The translations under genes and the position numbers were made by a program. A stretch of 64,000 nucleotides of DNA, taken from positions 5,799,816-5,863,815 of the forward strand of contig OW203729.1 in NCBI GenBank assembly GCA_934045075.1. Reading direction: 5' to 3'. Shown here piece after piece: positions 23,613 through 34,600 of this stretch (positions are counted from its first letter, which is position 1; each line of letters begins with the position of its first letter). The notes below the pieces were generated by a model. That model ran no database searches and was not told the DNA's origin. It saw nothing but the letters and a program-made list of their open reading frames with translations. Origin of the DNA: Yponomeuta sedellus. Taxonomy: Eukaryota; Arthropoda; Insecta; Lepidoptera; Yponomeutidae.

Positions 23613-24960
23613 AGTACCTAGATTAACAGATTGTTAGTGTTAGAGAAACTGGGGGTAAATGTCACATGAAATGACACTAGGCGTGCTTAGAACGGCCAGA
23701 CTAGACTGTGGTCTATACATACAAACAGTACTGATCAATCGCTACGAAATACAATGTACATTTTATGAAAATTGCACTGTCCATAATTCCTCATTGTCAT
23801 TTATTGACAAATTATTGCAAACTAATACAACATTCATTACCAATATATATGATCGTGCATACCTTACAAGAACAAAATATTTTAAGTTATTTGTATGTGT
23901 AATCATGTAGGCAAAGTACCTATTAAAACATTGATCAAAGTAACATCTTGCTTATCATTCCAAGGGTTAAACAGGGCCACTACTAATTTCAATTGAGAAT
24001 TGGACCCACATGCAGAATAATATGACTACGAATTGATTCTCAAATGGCAGGTTTCCTCACGATATTTATGAGTGTTAAATTATGATAGCTTCTTGTAAGT
24101 ACCTATTTATTTATGTGAATCAGACATCTAAAGTAATTTTTTTTAGCTATACACAATACACTTATCAATGTAATGAGAATACAAAAACATTTCACCATTA
24201 GTTCCAGTAACGTTTATATAAAATTAATTTCAGTACAAATTTTAGAAGATGAGATCTTTATAGGTTCTAAATCGTTAATCCTTTGCAACGCCCAGTTATC
24301 ATAATAAATATTTCGCTCGTAAATAAGCTTTTAACAAATTCATGGTGACCTACAAATTTATTGTCTATTTACATCTTTTAAAATATATTTTGGACTTGAC
24401 TTATGTTCTTTAACGAGAAACTTTTAAGACAAACGAAAGTTTGTAAAGTAGAACATCTTTAAACCATTTTTTTTTCTAAACCACTAATTACTATTACTAA
24501 AATTCATTACAATAATCCCGAAAAGACTGATACGCACTTAACTTACACCCAAATAATCAATCAAGAATACAATAATACCGAAAATAAAAGAAAAGGGCAT
24601 CTAACCAAATACAAAAGTTAGAATCATGCGGCAACAGTTACACGCAGTTAAGGACAATCCCCGCTGCACGTTTCCTATGATCGCGATCCTTATCATGATG
24701 TGACATGAAGGAACGGCGAAGAAGAGGAATCGACAACTTTCTTCACTTCAAGATAATTACGCGATTTGGAAGATTTAAAAATGTTTATTGCGGTAACATG
24801 TAGCGCGGTTGCTCATGTACTTGTTCTCGCTCGTATTCAACCATATCGTTTTATAATAAAGGCCTTTGAGACCACACACGTGGTGACACACAAAATGTCC
24901 TCATTCACCCTCGATACACAGTGACTTTTGGTCACTAAAATATATCGTAGCACAGGTTCA
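23613..24960. other. Non-coding stretch, nothing recognised
   Basis: AT-rich sequence without conserved frames or defined repeats. The 83-codon frame at 23659-23910 lacks any recognised motif. Confidence 0.4.
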
Positions 24961-25660
24961 TAGATAAAAAGAAGTGTACCAAAACGAATGAACGAAAATG
25001 GTCCCTGGAGTGTATATGATACCGTGTGACTGTGGCAAATGCTACATAGGTGAGACACAGCGAAATATCTCGGTCAGAATTTCGGAGCACATACGCTGTA
25101 TGAAAAACCGAAAAATCGATGGCTCGGCGGTAGCAGAACACGCGTTGACCCAGGACACACGTCACTTTATCCGCTTCGATAAGGCACAAGTATTGCCCAA
25201 AGACAAGTTTTATGTGCCACGAAAAATGCGCGAGGCTATTGAAATAAGTCGCCACACGAATTTCAATAGAGACAGTGGATGGGCTCTTCCGCCGGCCTGG
25301 AAACCGGTTCTACGAAAGTGCAGTGATAGTGAATATCGAAATCCTAGTGACATTGACGACGGGAAAGCAGCAGGCGCTGCGGCGCAAGCCAGCGGGAATC
25401 CCCCGCAGCCAGTGTCGGCACCCGCCCCACCTATCTCGGCGCGGGCGCGCCGCGCGCTTGCCCGTAGTGTGAGACGAGCAACCGACGACGCGAGCTCCGT
25501 CTCTGCTCACCATTTTTAAGCTTTGCGAATCGGAGCGAAACCTGGTCGGACTTTTCCGATATAACAACACCCGTAAGTAGATCCGGACTAAAAGTCTACA
25601 ATGTGTTGTGCTTACGAAAGTCTTAGTTCAAAAACATGTTTACGTCATTTTGACCATGAG
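24961..25660 (+). mobile_element. 5'-truncated Penelope-like retroelement, 3' end
   Basis: The open frame 24998-25519 encodes the C-terminal GIY-YIG endonuclease of a Penelope-like element: GVYMIPCDCGKCYIGETQR followed by SVRISEHIR. The reverse transcriptase part is missing, as expected for 5' truncation. Downstream the frame becomes Ala/Pro/Arg rich. The 3' tail contains cggagcgaaacctggtcgga, and a related tail occurs at 37838-38000. The GIY-YIG domain nicks target DNA to prime reverse transcription in intact elements. This copy is probably dead. Confidence 0.85.
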
Positions 25661-25744
25661 ATGTAAACGGTGAATGAAAAAGAAAATGAGCTGCTTGTAT
25701 CGCGCATTCACGATAGCGCGTGACACGTTTGTCTATTGACAACT

Positions 25745-25875
25745 TGTATCTAAAAACCTATTTAGGCTAAAAATTTCACCTTAAATTTTTAAATTTTTTT
25801 AATTTTTTTTAAATTTGTCCTCAGCACGGGGAAAATAAAAACAGTATAACTTGTATCTATCAAGATACAATTTAA
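25745..25875. repeat. Fragment of the palindromic tRNA SINE family
   Basis: The fragment contains acctatttaggctaaaaatt at the left and ttgtcctcagcacgggg at the right. These correspond to parts of the elements at 55196-55400 and 60347-60593. The tRNA-like head is missing and replaced by an AT-rich run. Confidence 0.5.
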
Positions 25876-28465
25876 TTTAGTTTGGGGTTCAGAGTTACTA
25901 CATTGTTATGTTTTATTCTGTTCAATAAACATTTTTCATTTCATTTATCGTAGTTTACGCCTAAGTGGCCACTGGCACGGGCTATTCGTTACGAGCACAT
26001 GTCGGGCAGTGAGAGGGACTAATGGAGGCTAAGGGGTGGATGAAAACTTTGACTGTTCCCGTCGTGGATTCCGCGGGTCAATGCAGCTAACACTAGCGCC
26101 GGACCCGGACCAGCGAGGTCCAGATACAGCGCTGGACTCCGAAGACAGTGAAAATTTACAGTAACTCAGACAAAAACTAAAAAAAATAACATTCGTCTTG
26201 GGATTCGATGTGAATTGACAACATTTCAAAATTGTATGGAGCTCTAATTCGAAAACCATTTCGAGATTTGGATTTGTAAAGCAAGTAAAAAAATATTTCA
26301 GTTTTTTCTGTGGTTGCATTTCCGAGAAAATGGTAAAAACACAAAAATACGCTAATGACGTCACACCATGGCTCTCAGTGAACATGCCTGTGCCACGATA
26401 AAAAAAAAAGTCAATTTCAAGATCTAAAATTACTTTGTGTGTATTTAGTAATTATTCGATACGAAATGATGGGCGATGATGTGACAACTTGGAAACCAAT
26501 GAAACTGCAGTATTGCTTCGTGAACAGATTGAACAAAATTGAGTAGAGAGAAATAAATTTAACACTACACAAAGTATGTTTACGTTACGTAAGGCAAGCC
26601 ACATCACATAAGTATCAGGGTTACCATACTTTATACTTACCATTATAAATAACCTTGAAAAAGTAGCTACAAAAGTAACAAACTGGCAGCAAAAACACTC
26701 CGAACGCAGATAAAGGCTTTGCCAACACAAAGTGCATTTAAAAAAAGGAATAACTACATACATAAGGGATGATGAAATGAACTAAGCTGATTTAATTGTA
26801 TAAAAGAAAAACATATTTGCAGATGTTAAAAAAATACAGAAACTGTTAACATGGCCCTGGCCATGTCAAATGTCATTTAATACATTTTAGTATTAAATGA
26901 CATTTGTTTGTAACTATGTTTTTTTTTTTGGATATTAGGCAAAAGAAAACATATTGTGAGCCTCGTTGTTTCGTCACTTCCGGTAAAAACATTTTAAACT
27001 TTAAAATTTTAAAAATATAAGAAAACGTGCGTGTTTCAGAAAATAAAAAAATATGGGTCTTTTTATTTTGTATGTAGTTTCCTTTAAGACAATAAAATAC
27101 GTATGCTTAAAAAATGAAATGTTGTCAATTCATGGTGAGATGACGTCTTGTCATTGTTGTTAAATATTTCTAAGTGGCCAGGAAATTATTTCTGATCGAG
27201 TAGTTTGTATATTGAATGTGTTTCAAAAGAAGATTTTATATTATGTACTGGAAACCAGCTTCGAAATGAGAATTATTTTTCTTTATTCGAAACCAGGTTT
27301 CTTAAAAAGAAAACGCCGAAGGAGAACAGTCAACATATTGTTTCGAGACATATTAATGAAACGTGAACAGCTTTAGAATACAAGAGGCCGGGACAATCTA
27401 GCAACAAACTGTAGGCTATTGTGATTCTCCCTCGTAATCAGCGGATGTGAAATCCAGGTACGTTCATACTAACGCTAGCCAAGGAGCCTAGGCCGCAGAT
27501 ACCGGCCGCCCAGTTGCCGCTCCGGCTGCGACAATAGTAACTGCATAACAATAACTGGATAACCGAATAACCGATAACTGAATAACCGGCAGTCGCTGAA
27601 TGCGGCAAGCTGAAGATAGGGCGCTATAGCGCTCATTAGGGGAGGGCTATGTCCAGCAGTGGACTACATAATATATCCTGAAGAAGAAGAAGAATAATAA
27701 TTAGCCCACTGTAAGATTACTGGCCAAAGTGATTAAAGCCATACAATGCAATGCAGTATTTACACTACATAAAATAACGACTGTTAGTTCCACACTAGCG
27801 TAGATTTCGTAAAGAATTTTCATAAAACATAATAATTACACAAACAGTTAATCCTATAGTTACAATATAGCTCGCTGACTAAGGTAGAGTCTTTATCCAT
27901 AACTTCGTAGGCCACTGCATACGTCATCTTTAAACTTCTGTACAGGACCGTAAGAAATTTTCAAAAACCTATGAACGATTTTCTTATTAAATTACGGTTA
28001 ATTTTTATTCTCAGTGCACATTTTGATGAGCATACATTGCTCTAACAAGTCGATTCTTTTCACTTCCCTAATATTAAAGCATTTCAAAACTATTTTGAAA
28101 AAGGCCTGTAAGTATTTAAAACCTGTGAATATTATACCTGTTATCTATTGACTTTTCTACTCCGTATATTTGGAAACCATTTATGCCCAGTTGTTTAATA
28201 CAATTAAGTGCAATTACAATACAATTTCATCAATATGTAGAAAACAGAGCCTTCAATAACAGACTTCGTAGCCTATTTATGATATATCTCCCAGTCTTTA
28301 ATACACGACGGAAGGTAAACCACGTGAATCAAATAAATATCTATCCGCTATCTTGTATTCTACACACGACAGTGGCGCCAAAGTTTTACCTCCCGTCCAG
28401 ACGTACAAATGGCACTCACACTTAGAAAACAAATCTTTGGATGTTACCCTCAAAGGAGTTTCACA
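25876..28465. other. Intergenic DNA downstream of UBE3B
   Basis: No coding exon is recognised. A perfect 17-bp hairpin (caaatgtcatttaatac and its inverse) lies at 26867-26883 / 26890-26906. At 27600-27695 there is a plus-strand RTE-like LINE tail reading gaatgcggcaagctgaag and ggggagggctatgtccagca, then gaagaagaag. A short run of ataaccgata-type repeats precedes it at 27535-27595. Confidence 0.5.
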
Positions 28466-28638
28466 CTAGGACAGCTCAAACCCAGTGTTACTGTTGATAG
28501 CGTACCGTAGTTTGTCTCTCAGCGTGCTCCGCTTCTGATAGTTGGGCAGTTTCAGCAGGTTAAAGCAGGTGGACGAGGTTGGCAGCCGGTTCAGAGGGTC
28601 CTTCTTTCTTATTGTGAAAAAGCCGCGGATCACACTGC
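28466..28638 (-). CDS. UBE3B: UBE3B terminal exon: HECT C-lobe with catalytic Cys
   Basis: The exon enters in phase 1 after a ctttccag acceptor and encodes [19 protein letters not shown], then the active-site segment [13 protein letters not shown]. It finishes with NTGFELS and a TAG stop, the usual UBE3B end. The catalytic Cys and the C-terminal tail needed for ubiquitin transfer are both present, which argues for a functional gene. Confidence 0.95.
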
Positions 28639-31600
28639 CTGGAAAGTTGAAGCAGTCAAGGTAGTTAGTCCAATAAAAAAATGCGATTCAGAAGATAATA
28701 AATTGGTCCTAATAAATGCGCAATTCGGAAATACGAAGGTCTAAAAGGTGAAGGGCTGCACTGAGAACTGACATTTACATACCTATCGTATCTCCCGTGT
28801 CCTCATCTTCGCCGACTTCCACACAGCGTATGGAGAAGGGAGGCTTTAAGTGCGCGAAGCCTAGTACGGGTGGCTTAGAGCATGACGTCACGAACTGGAA
28901 AGAAACGTTTGGTCAAGTGGATAAAATGTTATATTTTCCTAACACAATGTTTACAATGTTTAGCTTGCACAACGGTAATAATACTTGTGTAGCTACACTG
29001 CTCGGAAAATGCGTTCTCTTTGGTTGCTTGCTCCTGTATATTCTGGACATATTCAAAAGACCGAGAGAGCAAGAGGAATGCTCCTGCGCAATCATTTGAA
29101 TGTTATGTGGCAGTTTTTATTTTGTTATGACCACGTCCTACAACCAGTAAAAAACGCGTTGCACCTACACTCATGGAAGGCCTTTAATTTTCATTTGCCA
29201 CCCTGAGAAACATGGCACGCTCGGCCTCGGTATCGGAACTGTAATGAATGAAAATTAAACATTTAATTTTCATTCATTCATTACAGTTTTTCACTATGCA
29301 AAACACCGTTGGACCTGGGTGAAATCTCCAGATATCACGTCCTACAGCCTACAATAAACGCAGTGCACCTTCACTCATGGTATAAGAAACATTTTTATTG
29401 ATTCACTTCAATTTGTCACCTTGAGAAACATGGCACGCTCGGCCTCGGTGAAGTCCCGCGCGAGAACATCCCACAGCCAGCAAACGACGCGGTGCGAGTC
29501 GTGGAGCCCGCCGTAGTACTGCGTGTGGCGGCGCAAGTCGCGCAGATCAAGCGGCACGTTATCGCCGCTTATTAGCCGCTGCAGCTGCAGAAACAAAGCT
29601 ACTGCTTGTACTTTGCTAAGGTGAAGATGGCCCCCGAATGATGGCACAACCTTGCGCTATGGCGCTCATTAGTGGAGGGCTATGTCCAGCAATGGACTAA
29701 TATAGCCTGAAGAAGATGAAGGTGCTAGGTTCGACTCGGAGATTGACTTGTACAAATGGAATCTGTCTGGGTGTATTTACATTCTTGTGATATATTAGCT
29801 GGTTACAGTAGCACAGGGTATCTTAGTTTGGGACCAGGAAAAGCGATTGTATAGTGGGGAAGTTATGAGAATGTTATCTTATGTGTACCTAGCATATAAA
29901 AAAACTTTAATTTGTAAAACCAAGAGCATCTGCCAACAAACTGTTATGCAGTTTGGCAGAAACTAACTTCTGTATTTTTTTGTATTTTTGTTTGAATAGA
30001 TGTCTTCAATTAATCAATCTTCGAGCCTCGAAATGTGCATAGAGGCATTGAATATAGAGGCATTTCCAAGCAGTTCATTAGAATTAACATCATCAAGACT
30101 AAGATGATCACGAATCAGGAATGTATTTTGAGCATACTCATGGATGGAGCTGAGACTTGGTTGTTCTATGCAAAAAGAATGTCGGCTGAACACTTTCCAG
30201 ATGAGATTTACAAATACGAGAGTCCTAAATAAATTCTGGCATGATTCATTATCCATCCATTCGAACATTCGCATTTTTTATAGTAGTATGATTATTATTT
30301 CACACTCACACACAGGTCGCGGGTCGTGAGTTCTAATCTCGGCAATTGGTAAAAACCAAAAACTTACGTTTTTAAGTCACATACATTTGTGAATTGTAGT
30401 AACAATACTACTCGCTAATACATCGTGAAGGAACCTAACTGCCGGAGGATTAACATACTTCAGCACTTGAAATTGCCAATCTGCGGTGGTCACGCGTTGT
30501 GATTAAGCTAGGATTTAGCCCATATAGCCTTTCTCCGAGAAAAGTGCGAGTGCCTTACAGTAGTAACGGTATAAGGTGCATTATTTAGGGCGAAAATACG
30601 GTCTATTCTGTAGCACATATTACTAGAATAGTTGAATACTGATATCAACCCTTTGTACGTCCCCACTGCTGGAGCACGGGTCTCACAGGTTTAGCGGAAT
30701 TACTGGCAAGAAATAAGATACCAGTGACTTACTTCGGGTGTAGAAAACAGGGACAACCACTCTGGGTTGACGATAGTTCGGAAGCCCTTGATGAAGGCAT
30801 TAGTTTGGTCCTTGATTTGTGTGTGCATCCGGAAATGGGCCATCAGGTGGATATAGTTTATTCTGTAACAAATGTAAAAGTATTATAACACGAGCGCGTA
30901 AAGAAAACATTATGAAGAACAATATGATTTCCACGCGCAAAACGTTTTCGAAGGCCAAATTAAAATAATGTATTGCGCATTCCAAACAGATTAGTTTAAT
31001 GGAGACACTAGAGATCGGGATTTATGTCTATGTCTATGGTGCTTTAGTATCTTTGTATTGCGTTGAGTGCAACACAATGCAAAGATACTAAAGCACTATT
31101 TTGAAAATAATGTATGTGGTTGTATGTGAGTATGTGGTTGTATGTGAGTATGTGTGTGTCATGGTGTGAGTACGAGAGTGCGAGAGGAATACTTCTCATT
31201 TTTTCATTATCTAGTGCTTAGCTACTTCGTGAAGGCGGGGGTGCGAACAAGAGTTATGCAAGATAAATATTTTTTTATCTGGGATAAGCCCTCGAGAAGC
31301 TTGGTATCCCAAAACTTTGGGTTGGTATTGGTGGCGGCGTTGGTTTGGTTTTCGCAACTGAAGTTGGGGCATTGCACGTTATTGTCAATACTTCAAACCC
31401 TACGATGTTTTCATTCACCGTTAGCGAGTGGTCTTGCTATGATAACTTCACAAATGTACATAACTTATTAACATAAACAAATACATGCCGGTATTCGAAC
31501 TCACGACCTCCCGATTGAGAAGCCGTTCTACCGCTCCGCTACCACCGCTCGAAACGTCGGGTTTGAATAATGTCATAAAATAGCAAGTGTGCAAATCGTT

Positions 31601-34600
31601 AGTGTATTTCCTGGTGAACTTCACTCGTTAGAAACTCCGTAATTACTCTATAGTGCTTACTTGTTTTCGTTGGTGACCGGGATGGCTTTCCCGCCCGGTA
31701 CCAATTCGTGGGTGACGATTTCTCCCAGCCGCTCCTCGTCGACAGAGAACGTGAGCTCTAATGATGTTATATCTCCCTGCAAGTGTACGTATCAAAGTTT
31801 ATGATTGAAAGCGCAATTATCAATGAAATTATTTTTAAGTCCATCTAAAAACAATGCAGCGTCCATGTTGTCCTCATCTATAGTGTGAGTTAAGGTGCTG
31901 CTGGCTGCTGCTGCTGTATATGTCGTCTCATTACGAAAATGCAATGACTACTCTTTTTTTATTATTTATGTCAGGTTTATTAATGTTAGTAATTAAATGC
32001 CGCAATAACGAATTAACAAAATGGGGTGAGCAGTTTATTAGGCTCAACTGCGGAACATAATTATGTAGGAGTAAGTAACCCTTTCTTTCGGCTTTGCCTA
32101 GGCGATAAAAAGTGACTCTTTTTTGTTTCATTTGGGTTTATTTCTCTGTTGCTGGGTCCACCAAAACTTCTGAACTCGTCGTCGTCAGGCTATACTAGTC
32201 CACTGCTGGACATAGCCCTCCCCTAATGAGCGCCATAGCGCCCTGTCTTCAGCTTGCCGCACCCAGCATCTGCAGTTTTTCGCCATCGCCATCCCACCTA
32301 GTCAGAGGGCGTCCTACACTACGTTTGCGGAGCCGCGGTCTCCACTCAAGGACACGTTTACTCCAACGGTTTTCGGTTCTTCGCGAGATATGACCAGCCC
32401 ACTGCCACTTCAGCTTGCTGATTCTCTGAGCTATGTCGATAACTTTGGTTCTCTGTCGAATACATTCGTTACGAATCCTATCCTTCAGAGAAACTCCGAG
32501 CATAGCTCGCTCTCTACTAGCTCGCTGAGCGACTTCTGAACGGTAGGTACGATTTATATGTTCTACAATATTTATATGGTCATGGGTGACATAGGCTACC
32601 TAAACAGGCAGTCGTATTTTTATTATACCTGAAAATGTTTGATGTATGTGAGACTTCGGTACAGATCCCGGTCGAGCGAGGGCAGTTCGTCGATCCAGCT
32701 GTACAGGGCTTGCTGCGTACGGCCCAGCACTTGGCTTAGGAAGAACGAGGCGAATGGCACGTCCACCACTATGCCCTGTAGAAAAAATCGTATTTTAAGT
32801 GTCATTAACACATAACATAACCAGCCAGAGAGAGCGTTTCACCTGTAGTGGCGCGTAATCCATTACAGGTGAAACATTGTCTCTCATATAGATAGTATGG
32901 GGTTAAAAACGTATGTACTGTCGACTGTACAGCGAGATTTTGGCCGCCGAGTGTTTGCACCGTCTACGAATGGTGTATTTGACATCTCAAAAATCAAAAG
33001 CGTGTGCAGGCTTGAAGATGGTAATAGAGCACAGTTTGGTCAATGTTACCGAAATTCGAAAACCAGCCGCCTAGTATCCATATGTAAAGATCCATATTTT
33101 AGTTATGCCCAGTATATACTCGTGGATTGCAATTAATTATTGAGTATTATCATTTTGTTTTCACAAAAATATGAAGATAATCTTATCACGTATTTTTTAC
33201 GTTGATGAAACGAAGGTTATCTGCCAGGATCATGGCAAGTGTCAGTCTCTTTCCTCGGCCTACCCCTCTGGGATACGGCGTTGTTTTGGTTACGTCATTT
33301 TTACAAACTCTTACAGCACCTCAACCAATTAGAACAAAATTAGAAAAAAGAATACATCCCCACCTCGTAGACGGCCTTCCCGAGCATCCGGCCGATGAAC
33401 TCAAACAGCTGCAGGTGGTTCTCCTGCAGACACGAGGTGGGCGACGGGTAGAGCCGCTCCTCGCTCGTCACACGGAACAGGTTCAGCGACGGGTCGAAAA
33501 CCCGCTTTATCGTCTCCTCGAGGAACTCTGTTGAGTATAGTGGATTTATTAGCAGGATACGGTACCTTAGTTACCGCAGTTAGACCTGAGAATTCTGCAC
33601 TTAGCCTCGTTGGTGGGCCATTGTACGTACCAAGCGCTGATGTATTTTAACATTCCAAACACTTGGGTTCATGTAAATGCCACTAGATGAGGGAAAACAT
33701 CGTAAGGAAAGACACCTGAGTTTATTGTTTTTTTGTTACAGCTATAGCAAAACTGGGAATAGGGGCTGATATATTTTGAAACATTGCCTTCAAACAGGCG
33801 ATCCTGGCAGCCCTCGTCCAACCCTGCTCGTTAATGCAGTGTACTCTAACGACGCCCTTGAGCGCGCGGCTGGGCAAAGCCGCCAACTGCCGGGAGCCGT
33901 CCTCCACCAGCCGCGATGTTCCTAGCATTGATATCTTACCTTTGAACACGCCATCCTGATCGATGCCGGCCTCGTCCAAGCCCTGCTCGTTAATGAAGCA
34001 TACTCTAACGACGCCCTTGAGCACGCGGCTGGGCAAAGCCGCCAGCTGCCGGTAGCCGTCTTTCACCAGCCGTCTGCTCTGCTCATAGCACTGATATATT
34101 ACCTTTGAACACGCCATCCTGGTCGATGCCGGCCTCGTCCAAGCCCTGCTCGTTAATGAAGCGTACTCTAACGACGCCCTTGAGCGCGCGGCTGGGCAAA
34201 GCCGCCAGCTGCCGGTAGCAGTCTTCCACCCGCCGTCTGCTCTGCTTATAGCACTGATATATTACCTTTGAACACGCCATCCTGGTCGATGCCGGCCTCG
34301 TCCAAGCCCTGCTCGTTAATGAAGCGTACTCTAACGACGCCCTTGAGCGCGCGGCTGGGCAAAGCCGCCAGCTGCCGGTAGCAGTCTTCCACCCGCCGTC
34401 TGCTCTGCTTATAGCACTGATATATTACCTTTGAACACGCCATCCTGGTCGATGCCGGCCTCGTCCAAGCCCTGCTCGTTAATGAAGCGTACTCTAACGA
34501 CGCCCTTGAGCGCGCGGCTGGGCAAAGCCGCCAGCTGCCGGTAGCAGTCTTCCACCCGCCGTCTGCTCTGCTTATAGCACTGATATATTACCTTTGAACA

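Noticed and set aside
33202..33534. Plus-strand protein of 110 codons
   Set aside because: It is the antisense shadow of UBE3B exon 14.
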